A stretch of 64,000 nucleotides of DNA from an uncultured Alphaproteobacteria bacterium (GTDB taxonomy: Bacteria; Pseudomonadota; Alphaproteobacteria; TMED127). Within the stretch, counting starts at the first letter, position 1. Each line of letters opens with the position of its first letter. Position numbers and translations under genes: made by a program. The stretch is taken from contig CACFLM010000001.1 in the NCBI GenBank assembly GCA_902567145.1, positions 14,119 to 78,118 of the forward strand, in the 5' to 3' direction. Under the pieces are notes generated by a model. That model did not search any database. It worked only from the letters and a program-made list of their open reading frames with translations, and was not told the DNA's origin. Below, piece after piece: positions 26,780-34,988 of this stretch.

Positions 26780-27479
26780 AGATAAAAAAGTATTGTGTAT
26801 TATACAAGCTAGAATGAATTCTCATAGACTTAGAGGGAAGGTATTAAAAAGTATTCAAGGAAAGTCCTCACTTCAACATCTTTTAGAAAGGTCATCTAAG
26901 ATAAAAATGTTAAAAGATATTGTTGTGGCAACTACCGATTTAAAAGTTGATGATAAAATAGTAGATTTATGTAAGAAAAATAGTGTTAATTTTTTTAGAG
27001 GGGATGAAACAAATGTTTTATCGAGATTTTATGAGATTTCAAAAATTTATAAGGCTAAGAATATTCTTAGGTTAACCGCAGACTGTCCATTACACGATCC
27101 AGAAGTTATAGATAATATAATTGAACACTATAATAGTGGAGATTTTGATTATGTTTCTAATTCTATTCAAAGAACATTTCCTATTGGACTTGATGCGGAA
27201 GTATTCAATGTAGAATCATTGAATGAGTCATACTTAAAAGCATCGGATCCACTTCATAAAGAACATGTCACGTTATATATAAATAATAAATTCAAGCATC
27301 TTAAAAATGGGAATTTCAAAATTCACAATTTTACGGCTAAAGGAGACTTTGGTTTTCTTAGGTGGACACTAGACACTAAAGAGGACTTAGAAAGAATTAG
27401 ATTTCTAATGAAATTATCAGGGAATTCGTATTCATGGTTGTATTTAGTCTCAAAGTTGTTAGAAAGAAAACAAAAATGA
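26772..27479 (+). CDS. SpsF-like sugar nucleotidyltransferase, second copy
   Basis: A 235-residue paralogue of the SpsF proteins at 7568 and 34289. The N-terminal loop is 'IIQARMNSHRLRGKVLK', with N-S-H-R-L-R in place of the G-S-T-R-L-P of its paralogue at 7568; 'LRLTADCPLHDPEVI' is the metal-site segment. It starts with TTG at 26772, overlapping the previous stop by 8 nt, and its stop overlaps the ATG of the PIG-L gene by 4 nt. CTP-dependent activation of the NeuB product is the likely role, inferred from SpsE/SpsF pairs. Confidence 0.78.
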   Translation: MSKDKKVLCIIQARMNSHRLRGKVLKSIQGKSSLQHLLERSSKIKMLKDIVVATTDLKVDDKIVDLCKKNSVNFFRGDETNVLSRFYEISKIYKAKNILRLTADCPLHDPEVIDNIIEHYNSGDFDYVSNSIQRTFPIGLDAEVFNVESLNESYLKASDPLHKEHVTLYINNKFKHLKNGNFKIHNFTAKGDFGFLRWTLDTKEDLERIRFLMKLSGNSYSWLYLVSKLLERKQK

Positions 27480-28135
27480 AAAAAATTGCTGCCATATTTG
27501 CTCACCCTGATGATGAAATTCTTGGTTGCGGTGCAACACTATGTAAATACTCTGAAAAAGGTTCAGAAATTAATGTTTTGCTTTTAACAAACGGTTATAA
27601 ATCAAGAGATTCAAATAATTTTTCAAAGAAAGATTTTGACAAACAAATAGAAAATTCATTACAAAAGATTGGTTGTTCTTCTTTAAAGAAATGTAATTAT
27701 CCCGATAATAAAATGGACTCTGTTCCTTTGTTAGATGTAATTAAAGAGATTGAAAATTTTTTATCTGAAAAGAAACCAGATACAATATTTACTCATTTTA
27801 ACGGAGATTTAAATATTGATCATAAAGTTGTCTATAATGCTGTGCTAACTGCTGCTAGGCCAATTAGCTTCAAAGGAAAAATATTTAGCTCAGAGATTAA
27901 TTCATCAACTGAATGGAATTATTCTAATAACGTATTTCGACCAAATTTTTTTGAATGTGTTGATAATTATATTGAGAGTAAACTAGAGGCAATGAAAGCT
28001 CATAAAAATGAACTCATGGCTTGGCCTCATCCAAGGTCCCTAGAAGGGATAAAAAATTTATCTAGGCTAAGAGGACAACAAATTGGTGTAGATCATGCAG
28101 AAGCTTTTATGTTAGTTAGACAAGTAAACATCTAA
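27476..28135 (+). CDS. PIG-L (LmbE) family deacetylase, second copy
   Basis: A roughly 220-residue protein. The ATG at 27476 starts 'MKKIAAIFAHPDDEILGCGATL', with the AHPDDE metal motif placed at once as in most family members. An upstream in-frame ATG at 27434 would add 14 residues lying inside the SpsF gene and is less likely. The second metal motif is 'FTHFNGDLNIDHKVVYNA'. It closes the plus-strand operon and is convergent, with a 4-nt gap, to the CMP-sugar synthetase. Deacetylation of a sugar amine before formylation or acylation is a possible role; the formyltransferase-like gene at 21715 is in the same operon. Confidence 0.88.
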   Translation: MKKIAAIFAHPDDEILGCGATLCKYSEKGSEINVLLLTNGYKSRDSNNFSKKDFDKQIENSLQKIGCSSLKKCNYPDNKMDSVPLLDVIKEIENFLSEKKPDTIFTHFNGDLNIDHKVVYNAVLTAARPISFKGKIFSSEINSSTEWNYSNNVFRPNFFECVDNYIESKLEAMKAHKNELMAWPHPRSLEGIKNLSRLRGQQIGVDHAEAFMLVRQVNI

Positions 28136-28139
28136 TAAT

Positions 28140-28835
28140 TTATTTTTTAATAAATGATTCAAAAGATTTGATATCAGCTAAACTATCAATATTAAAATAA
28201 TCTGTCTTTATCTCGTAGAATCCTGGTTTATTTCCAAGTAACTCCCCTTTCTCTAAAATACATTTACGATCTAAAATATAAAAAACACCGTTTCTTATAA
28301 AAGTATTACCAAGTTGTTGTCTAGCAATAATTCTTTTTCCTTCTTTGGAGTAATAAGAAAGTTTATTTTTCTCCAAAAGTAATTGTTTTTTGGGGTGAAA
28401 CTTTTTATCAATTAAGCTAACGCTCCAAAGAGAGTCGTTTTTATTTTTATAAAACTTTCTTAAACCACTTTTGAGGTCATTATATAGTCTAAAAGGAGAA
28501 GTTGGTTGCAACATTATTACCGTCTCGTAGAAAGTTTTATTATATTTTTCTAACTTTAGCAGTGAGTGTTTTAATACATTTATATCACTAATTTTGTCAC
28601 CACTAAGGATTTTTGGTCTTAAAAAAGGAATATCAAATCCATAGTCCTCGCACACTTGCTTAATTTTAAGATTATCTGTTGAAATCAAAGTTTCATCAAA
28701 GAAATTAATTTTTTTTACAAAATCCAATGTATATGAAATTAACGGTTTGCCATTTACATAATATATATTTTTAAGCTTTATTCCTTTACTTCCTCCTCTA
28801 GCCGGAATTATACATAAAACTTTTTTTTTATTCAT
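28140..28835 (-). CDS. neuA: CMP-nonulosonic acid synthetase (acylneuraminate cytidylyltransferase)
   Basis: A 231-residue cytidylyltransferase with 'LCIIPARGGSKGIKLKNI' as the CTP-binding loop, 'ISTDNLKIKQVCEDYGFDIPFLRP' and 'VIMLQPTSPFRLYNDL', all typical of NeuA/PseF/LegF. It uses CTP to activate a nine-carbon acidic sugar. It is the last gene of a minus-strand operon (Gfo/Idh, NeuB-cupin, methyltransferase, this gene), with a 1-nt gap from the preceding gene. Whether it serves neuraminate, pseudaminate or legionaminate is not clear from sequence. It is the only classical CMP-sugar synthetase in the window; the other three are SpsF-like. Confidence 0.92.
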   Translation of the reverse strand: MNKKKVLCIIPARGGSKGIKLKNIYYVNGKPLISYTLDFVKKINFFDETLISTDNLKIKQVCEDYGFDIPFLRPKILSGDKISDINVLKHSLLKLEKYNKTFYETVIMLQPTSPFRLYNDLKSGLRKFYKNKNDSLWSVSLIDKKFHPKKQLLLEKNKLSYYSKEGKRIIARQQLGNTFIRNGVFYILDRKCILEKGELLGNKPGFYEIKTDYFNIDSLADIKSFESFIKK

Positions 28836-28836
28836 C

Positions 28837-29724
28837 TTATCTATTCTTAAGAACTAGAATTACTGCGTCGGTTTTTTTTGAATTCTCTAAATCCTTAATA
28901 TAATCTTTATTTGAGATTTCAAATAGATTGTTTAGAACTTTGCTTCCTCCTGGCTTTTTGTTCATTAGCCAAGATAAATGATTGTCTAAACCATATCTTT
29001 GAAATGGAATTACATCCTCAACTCTAAAATATTTTCTCATAACTCTCATTAATGAATCTCGAGAATAAGTGAATGGATGTTGTGCCTGAAAAAAGAAATC
29101 AACGTACTCTTTTATTCTATATAAACTTAATATAGGGTCATCTAAAGATGGAACTTCCAAGATAACCTTACCATTCTTTTTCATTATTCTTTTTACTTGT
29201 TGGAGGAATTGATGTGGTTCATAGATATGTTCAAATACATGAAAGAAGCAGATAATATCAAATTCTTCTTTCACTTGTTTAAAATCATTAAAGTTTGTGA
29301 GCCATTTAAGATTTCTATAACTCAAATTAGCTGCCTCGTCCTTTTCTAAAGAGAAGAGAGAAAGTCTTTCTTTTGAGTTTATTAGCTTGAGAAACTTGCC
29401 TTCACCGCTTCCAATTTCCAAGAGATTTTTACAATACATAAAATATTTACAAATCTTCTTATATCTTCTATTGTTCTCTTCTTTTTGAAGAATTCTTTTA
29501 TAATCTTGAAGGCCTATTTTTTTTTTTCTCGGAGTATACTTTTTATAATTAATCTTCTTTTGAGGGAACAGAAATGTAAAGTCTTTTTTCTCATTAATAT
29601 ATACTTGTGTTTTTGGGTTATCCCAAATTCCTTTTTTTAATAAGTTAAATTTCTCTTTATTTAACGGGTTGGGTAGATTTTTAATAAAACTCTTTAACTC
29701 TTCTTTTTTTGATTGGAGAGACAT
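28837..29724 (-). CDS. Class I SAM-dependent methyltransferase (Methyltransf_23-like)
   Basis: A roughly 295-residue protein. Motif I 'KNLLEIGSGEGKFLKLI' is in the middle, followed by 'SLEKDEAANLSYRNLKW', 'FDIICFFHVFEHIYEPHQFLQQVKRIMKKNGKVILEVPSL' and a C-terminal cap. The start is the ATG at 29724; an earlier in-frame ATG at 29757 would overlap the NeuB-cupin gene by 32 nt and is less likely. Spacing to both neighbours is 1 nt. Similar enzymes in nonulosonate loci methylate the finished or activated acid sugar; the target is unknown. Confidence 0.82.
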   Translation of the reverse strand: MSLQSKKEELKSFIKNLPNPLNKEKFNLLKKGIWDNPKTQVYINEKKDFTFLFPQKKINYKKYTPRKKKIGLQDYKRILQKEENNRRYKKICKYFMYCKNLLEIGSGEGKFLKLINSKERLSLFSLEKDEAANLSYRNLKWLTNFNDFKQVKEEFDIICFFHVFEHIYEPHQFLQQVKRIMKKNGKVILEVPSLDDPILSLYRIKEYVDFFFQAQHPFTYSRDSLMRVMRKYFRVEDVIPFQRYGLDNHLSWLMNKKPGGSKVLNNLFEISNKDYIKDLENSKKTDAVILVLKNR

Positions 29725-29725
29725 T

Positions 29726-31252
29726 TTATAACTCAAATCGTCCCCAGTTCTCCACAATTGTTTTTCTATCCTCTCTTTTCATCTCACTTATATGCTTATC
29801 TTTATAGAAAGAATCATCATTATAATGAGTTGTTGATATTTCTTCAAATATGCAACCATTAGATGAACTGAATGAGTGCCAAACACCCGGTTGAATAAGA
29901 CAGGTTTCTCCTTCTTTAAGAAACCTGTGTTTACCATCAAGATATACATCCAAAGAACCATCAAGTATTTGAAAAGTCTCTTCTTTTCGTTCATGAAAAT
30001 GAGCAGGGTGCTTTTGGTTTGGAAGCATTATAATAATCTTTTTACAATATTTTCTGTTTATACAGTTTATGATCACAGCTCCTGTTTTTCGAAAATTTTT
30101 AATTCCATAATGGTGTGAATATTCTATTTCAAAAGAGGTATCTAAGTGAATTTTAGCTTTATGTAACATCGCTTTTATTTCATGAATGGACTCTTTAATA
30201 ATCAAACTATCTTTTGGTAGAACTTTTTCTAAGTTATTGATAAATATGGGCTTACCAATTTCTAGTTTTTTCTTGAGCTTGATACCATTTTTAAACTCAC
30301 CACTTGATAATTGTCCATTATTTAATGGCATTGAAAAAAATACATCATTTCTGCTTATTTTGGTTTTTGGTGAAATTTTTTTTTTTACGTAAACTCCTCT
30401 TAAAAGAGACTCAATCCCATCATTTTCATCTCTCGAAATTATATTTTTTGTTTCATTTCCATTTGATAATAAAGCGTCTTTATAAGCTTCAATCCAAGAG
30501 GTAAATTGTTTTAGATCGATGGAATATTTATTATTTTTATACTTTTTATTTTCGAGACCTATATGTTTTTCAAATACTCTAGCACCTTTTGAATAGGCTA
30601 ATTTTACTATTTCAAAGTCATTAGGATCTTCGTGAGTTGACCAGCCTATAGTCTTATGTGGATATCTTCCCTTAAAAGTCTCAATAAGATTCAAATTTAA
30701 TTCTTCTTTTGGTGTTGGATATATTGATACGCAATGCATTATACAAAAATCATTCCCCCTATGCTCAAAAAAACTAACTAGATTATCAATCTCTTTTATC
30801 TTCAACCCTCCAGTTGAAAAAATAATTGGTTTACCTAAATCTGAAACCTCTTCAATAAGTGGCCAGTCTTTTGCAGAACAACTAGCTATCTTAACAATAT
30901 CAAAATTCATTTTGTTAATAATTTTGACTGACTCTTCATCAAAGGGTGTACAGCATGTAAGTAGTTTATTTTTTTTTATCTCATCAAATAAAATTTTATA
31001 TTCTTCAGTTGATAATCTTGTTTCTATAAATCTACTAATGTGTTTATTTGGTTTGAATTTTTTGTAATCTGGATGAATAAATGTGTCTAATTGTCTAAAT
31101 TGAAACTTTATTGCTGCCTTGATTTTCTCTTTATTAGCGATTTTTGAATAAGAGTTTATTACATCTAGCCCATGTTTTAAATCACCTTGATGATTATTTG
31201 CTAAATCAAGAATAAAAAGATTTTCAAATAGTTGATTTAAGTTTTTAGCCAT
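29726..31252 (-). CDS. NeuB-like synthase fused to a C-terminal cupin
   Basis: A 508-residue fusion. Residues 1-280 are NeuB-like: 'FILDLANNHQGDLKHGLDVI', 'MHCVSIYPTPKEE', 'IGWSTHEDP', 'FEKHIGLEN'. An SAF-like part follows ('RGVYVKKKISPKTKISRNDVFFSMP'). The last 130 residues are a cupin, with the metal-type motif 'HPAHFHERKEETFQILDGSLDVYLDG' and 'CLIQPGVWHSFSS'. The usual DH..S active-site residues after EKHFT are replaced by 'NNKYSID', so the chemistry may differ. It overlaps the Gfo/Idh gene by 16 nt. The cupin could epimerise or isomerise the sugar substrate. Confidence 0.85.
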   Translation of the reverse strand: MAKNLNQLFENLFILDLANNHQGDLKHGLDVINSYSKIANKEKIKAAIKFQFRQLDTFIHPDYKKFKPNKHISRFIETRLSTEEYKILFDEIKKNKLLTCCTPFDEESVKIINKMNFDIVKIASCSAKDWPLIEEVSDLGKPIIFSTGGLKIKEIDNLVSFFEHRGNDFCIMHCVSIYPTPKEELNLNLIETFKGRYPHKTIGWSTHEDPNDFEIVKLAYSKGARVFEKHIGLENKKYKNNKYSIDLKQFTSWIEAYKDALLSNGNETKNIISRDENDGIESLLRGVYVKKKISPKTKISRNDVFFSMPLNNGQLSSGEFKNGIKLKKKLEIGKPIFINNLEKVLPKDSLIIKESIHEIKAMLHKAKIHLDTSFEIEYSHHYGIKNFRKTGAVIINCINRKYCKKIIIMLPNQKHPAHFHERKEETFQILDGSLDVYLDGKHRFLKEGETCLIQPGVWHSFSSSNGCIFEEISTTHYNDDSFYKDKHISEMKREDRKTIVENWGRFEL

Positions 31253-32334
31253 TCTTTAAAATTTGTATCATTTTTATATTTTATATAAACAGTTTTTTTT
31301 ACCCTTGCTGATTTATGTGCAGCGGCAATTATCAACATTGTTTCTAGACTATTATGAAATTCCAGAGGAGATTTTTCAATTTTATTTTTAAGCAATTTCT
31401 CAATATGATTTATTTCTTGAATAAAATCATCTGCTCTGACTTTAGGAAACTTTGTTAGTTTATTTTTTTTATCTCTCCTTTCTATTGCAGCATCCCCAAA
31501 TTTATCAAAATTACAATGCCATTCCAATGTGTGATCGTGTGTTTGAATTTTTGCAATTTTTGATGCAGGAGTAGTAACAACATCTTGGGTAATTCTTCCA
31601 ATCAATCCTTTTTCAGTTTTCACTTGGAGAAAACATATAGAATCATAATTAGCTTTTCCTTTTTTAATATATGTCAAATCAGCATTTACCTCGTTTATTC
31701 TACCTCCACCTATTGTTGAAGCAAAATATTGCCAAATATTTATACCATGAGAGTGTTCTGCTGTTGCTCCTCCTCCTTTTTTCCAGAAGCCCAGATAAGA
31801 GTCTTGTGGTCCATTAAGCCAGGGATGAGCATTAAAAATCCCTTTCCAGTGTTCTCTTATTTCAACATCAATATAAGCTATTTTATTAAGATTTATTTTA
31901 TTTAATTTTTTTGCAATAAAATTTGCAGATTTTCCAACAGTATGATCGTATCCGACCAAGATTCTAGTCCTGAATTTTTTTTTTTTTTGTACAAAGTTTT
32001 GGAGCTTTTTTAAGTCTGGTTGACATAAAGGTTTCTCAATGCATATCAACTTGGGTTGATGAGATAATTCTTTTAAAGCTAAATTTAGATGAGTGTCGGG
32101 AGGCGTACCAATAAATATAACATCGTAATCTTTTTTTATTTTATCATTTTTACTATTATATAGGTTTATTTTATCATCCCAACTTCCATATCTTGAAGGA
32201 AAAATCATATTTCTTGTTCTGTCTAAAGCTTTATTATCACAATCATAAAGGTCAACTTGCCAATTTTTGTGCCTGCAGGCATGAGCAAGATGGTTACCAA
32301 TTGAACCTGCACCAATAATTTTAATATTTCTCAT
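31237..32334 (-). CDS. Gfo/Idh/MocA family oxidoreductase
   Basis: A 365-residue dehydrogenase. The NAD(P)-binding 'IIGAGSIGNHLAHACRHKNW' starts the protein, with 'DVIFIGTPPDTHLNLALKEL' and 'LICIEKPLCQP' (EKP motif) as expected. 'GGGATAEHSHGINIWQYFA' supplies the catalytic histidine region of the C-terminal sheet. It is the first gene of the minus-strand nonulosonate operon and probably provides an oxidised or reduced sugar to the NeuB-cupin synthase. A 253-nt AT-rich spacer to the divergent GT2 gene presumably holds both promoters; no clear consensus was found. Confidence 0.85.
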   Translation of the reverse strand: MRNIKIIGAGSIGNHLAHACRHKNWQVDLYDCDNKALDRTRNMIFPSRYGSWDDKINLYNSKNDKIKKDYDVIFIGTPPDTHLNLALKELSHQPKLICIEKPLCQPDLKKLQNFVQKKKKFRTRILVGYDHTVGKSANFIAKKLNKINLNKIAYIDVEIREHWKGIFNAHPWLNGPQDSYLGFWKKGGGATAEHSHGINIWQYFASTIGGGRINEVNADLTYIKKGKANYDSICFLQVKTEKGLIGRITQDVVTTPASKIAKIQTHDHTLEWHCNFDKFGDAAIERRDKKNKLTKFPKVRADDFIQEINHIEKLLKNKIEKSPLEFHNSLETMLIIAAAHKSARVKKTVYIKYKNDTNFKEWLKT

Positions 32335-32587
32335 TCCAGTATTAAACCTTCAATAAAGATATTAAAAAAAAAGATAACTACAACTTAATTTTAAAATATA
32401 TTAATTTTTTTTTTAAAAAAATATTTAAATGTTATTGTTGATAATATAAACATTTAATATCTATGTTTGATAAAGAATTTATGAATACTCGATTCGACCT
32501 ATTAATACAAATAAAATATCGATATTAGGATAATTGTTTTGTTCTTAAATAAAATAAACTGGAAATGATAAAAATTAAGGATTTAGA
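32335..32587. other. Intergenic spacer with possible gene stub
   Basis: An AT-rich spacer between divergent genes. It contains a 12-nt palindrome AATATCGATATT (32515-32526) and a short plus-strand frame at 32463-32528 whose product begins MFDKEFMNTRFDLLIQ. The NTRFDLL sequence resembles the start of some small SAM methyltransferases. No secure promoter was recognised. Before the GT2 ATG at 32588 there is an AAGGA sequence suited to ribosome binding. Confidence 0.35.
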
Positions 32588-33244
32588 ATGGACATATCTT
32601 TAATCATTTTAAACTATAATCTTTCTCAATTTGTTTCACGTGCTATAAGGTCATGCCTATCCCAAATAATTTTTAGAAAAAACATAGAAATTATCGTGGT
32701 TGATGATAATTCTTCAGATGATTCTCTTAAAATAATAAACGAATTTAGGAACGATATAACTCTTATAAAAAATAAAATTAATAGAGGTATAGGTTTTTCG
32801 TCTAATCAAGCCCTAAAAAAATCTAAAGGTAAGTTTTTTATGCGAGTTGATGCTGATGATTTCTTAAATCAGCATGCATGTCAAGCAATGCTATATTTGT
32901 TAGAGGAAAATGAGATCTTTGATTATGTTTATTGCGATCACTTTAGGGTAGATGTTGACGGTGTTAAGATTAAAAAAGTAAAACTCAATAATAAGGCTAA
33001 TTTATTTAGACATGGTGCTGGAATATTATTCAGAAGAAATGTTTTAAGTGAGGTTGGAGGGTATAACGAGAATATGAGAAATTGTGAGGATTATGACTTG
33101 TTAGCTAGACTTCACGTGTTAAAAAAAAAGGGATTTTATTTACCAATACCTCTTTACAGATATTACATTCATGGGAAAAATATTACATTAAAAAAAGAGA
33201 GAAAGAAAATGGAATTAAAAATGAAGGAAAAATATGGATTTTAG
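32588..33244 (+). CDS. Family 2 glycosyltransferase (short)
   Basis: A 218-residue GT-A protein. 'ISLIILNYNLSQFVSRAIRSCLSQ' and 'IEIIVVDDNSSDDSL' form the nucleotide-binding start, 'FMRVDADDFLN' contains the DxD metal motif, and 'GGYNENMRNCEDYDLLARL' is the ED acceptor loop. It lacks any C-terminal membrane part, so it is a soluble or peripherally bound transferase. It overlaps the NeuB gene by 11 nt and begins a plus-strand group with a synthase, an SpsF protein and two GT4 enzymes. Donor unknown. Confidence 0.9.
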   Translation: MDISLIILNYNLSQFVSRAIRSCLSQIIFRKNIEIIVVDDNSSDDSLKIINEFRNDITLIKNKINRGIGFSSNQALKKSKGKFFMRVDADDFLNQHACQAMLYLLEENEIFDYVYCDHFRVDVDGVKIKKVKLNNKANLFRHGAGILFRRNVLSEVGGYNENMRNCEDYDLLARLHVLKKKGFYLPIPLYRYYIHGKNITLKKERKKMELKMKEKYGF

Positions 33245-34283
33245 AATAGGTAAGGTTTGTTTTAGTGATAACAATGTGGTAGTTCTTGCAGAAGCTGGCG
33301 TCAACCATCTGGGTAAGTTAGAATATGCTGAAAAATTAATTAAAGCAGCATCTAAAGCAGGGGCTGATATAATTAAGTTTCAAACTTATAAAGCAGAAAA
33401 ACTTACTACAAAAAATGCTTCTAGATTCTGGAGTTGGAAGGGTGAAGAAAAAAAAGGGGGATCTCAATTTGATTCATATTCAGAGCTTGATTCCTTTGGT
33501 TACAAAGAATATAACATTCTTAAAAAAATGTGTGATACTTACAAAATTGAGTTTTTATCAACTCCATTTGATGAAGAATCAGCAGATATTCTTCAAAAGG
33601 TTGGAGTAAAAGGTTTTAAAATTGCTTCATGTGATATTACTAATTTTCCCTTGATTGAACATATCTCAAAAAAGAAACTACCAATTTTATTGTCTACTGG
33701 TGCGAGCAATATACGTGAGATAAATAAAGCTGTAAGGTTAATTGAAAAATATACAAATAAGATTTGTATTATGCATTGCACATTATGTTATCCTACAGAA
33801 TATAATGATTCAAATTTATTAGCTCTTCAAACCATCAAAAAAAGATTTCCTAAATATATAATCGGATTGAGTGATCATTCTTTAGGAACAATTGTTTCAT
33901 CATCTTCTGTTCTTTTGGGTGCAAGAGTTATAGAGAAGCATTTTACTATTGATAAAACTTTACCAAAGAGCGCGGATCATTGGCTTTCTCTGGATCCCAA
34001 TGAATTAGAAAGACTTGTTAGAGAAACTAAGATAGTAAAACAATCAATTGGATCAGGAATCAAACAATGTTTAGAATGTGAGGAAATTGCTAAGAAGAAT
34101 GCACGTAGAAGTATTGTGCTTGCCAAAGATATGGTCAAGGGAGAAATCCTAAAAAGGGATTATATAGTCTTAAAAAGACCCGGTACAGGGTTGCCGTCAA
34201 TCATGATTGAGAAGGTTGTTGGGAGAGCATTAAAGAAGAACTTGATGGCGGATACAATTTTAGATCTAAAACATCTCAAATAA
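33234..34283 (+). CDS. neuB: NeuB-type N-acylneuraminate/legionaminate synthase
   Basis: A 349-residue synthase closest to the classic NeuB/LegI pattern: 'VVVLAEAGVNHLGKLEYAEKLIKAASKAGADIIKFQTYKAEKL', 'MHCTLCYPTEYNDSNL', 'IGLSDHSLGT', and 'VIEKHFTIDKTLPKSADHWLSLDP' with the conserved EKHFT and DH residues. The C-terminal segment 'RRSIVLAKDMVKGEILKRDYIVLKRPGTGLPS' is the SAF domain. It condenses an N-acyl hexosamine with PEP. An SpsF protein follows after 5 nt, a typical synthase/activator pair. It is the best candidate in the window for a conventional sialic or legionaminic acid synthase. Confidence 0.93.
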   Translation: MDFRIGKVCFSDNNVVVLAEAGVNHLGKLEYAEKLIKAASKAGADIIKFQTYKAEKLTTKNASRFWSWKGEEKKGGSQFDSYSELDSFGYKEYNILKKMCDTYKIEFLSTPFDEESADILQKVGVKGFKIASCDITNFPLIEHISKKKLPILLSTGASNIREINKAVRLIEKYTNKICIMHCTLCYPTEYNDSNLLALQTIKKRFPKYIIGLSDHSLGTIVSSSSVLLGARVIEKHFTIDKTLPKSADHWLSLDPNELERLVRETKIVKQSIGSGIKQCLECEEIAKKNARRSIVLAKDMVKGEILKRDYIVLKRPGTGLPSIMIEKVVGRALKKNLMADTILDLKHLK

Positions 34284-34288
34284 TCTTA

Positions 34289-34987
34289 ATGAATACTTCA
34301 GTTATAGTTCAAGCACGAATGGGTTCTAAAAGGTTGCCAGGTAAGTCTTTGATGAGATTAGGCAATCACAAAGTAATAGAGTGGGTTATTCTTAGACTTA
34401 GGCTTTGTAAAAAAATAACGAATATTATTTTAGCAACAACAGAAAATAGAGATGATGATATTCTTTGTGAAATAGCTGAAAAAAATGGAATTAATTATTT
34501 TAGAGGATCTGAGAAAGACGTTTTAAAAAGATTTTTAGATGCAGGAACTTTTTTTAATGTTGAGAATATAGTGAGAGTTTGTGCAGATAGACCTTTTATA
34601 GATCCAACCTTAATTGATTCATTGGCTGAGAAATTTTGTAAAGTAAAAGTAGATTTATTATTTAATCACAAATCAGATGATGTTAACTTTTGGCCAGTAG
34701 GTTTTGGTGCTGAGATATTTAAAATAAAAATATTGAAAGAGATATATAGTAAAAAAATTAGCGATTATTATAAAGAACATGTAACACTATATTTATACGA
34801 ATGTGGTGATTACAAGATTCAATCTGAGAATTCGTCATTAGAAGCTATAAATTTTCATATGGCAGGTAGATTTGATTTAGATACAAAATCTGATCTTTAC
34901 AAATTAAGAGAAATTGCAGATCTTATTTCTATCGATAATAGTTATGATAGTATTCTAAGAATCTTTAAAAAAAAAATGAAAAGGTAA
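34289..34987 (+). CDS. SpsF-like sugar nucleotidyltransferase, third copy
   Basis: A 232-residue protein with 'IVQARMGSKRLPGKSLMRLG' and 'IVRVCADRPFIDPTLI' as the nucleotide- and metal-binding segments. 'FWPVGFGAEIF' and 'YKEHVTLYLYE' are shared with the SpsF copy at 26772. It follows the NeuB gene by 5 nt and precedes a GT4 gene by 1 nt, so it very probably activates the NeuB product. The arginine in 'ADRPF' replaces the cysteine seen in the other two copies. Confidence 0.82.
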   Translation: MNTSVIVQARMGSKRLPGKSLMRLGNHKVIEWVILRLRLCKKITNIILATTENRDDDILCEIAEKNGINYFRGSEKDVLKRFLDAGTFFNVENIVRVCADRPFIDPTLIDSLAEKFCKVKVDLLFNHKSDDVNFWPVGFGAEIFKIKILKEIYSKKISDYYKEHVTLYLYECGDYKIQSENSSLEAINFHMAGRFDLDTKSDLYKLREIADLISIDNSYDSILRIFKKKMKR

Positions 34988-34988
34988 C

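Noticed and set aside
32515..32526. 12-nt palindrome AATATCGATATT as an operator
   Set aside because: Single copy, AT-rich and with no adjacent promoter elements; chance is likely.
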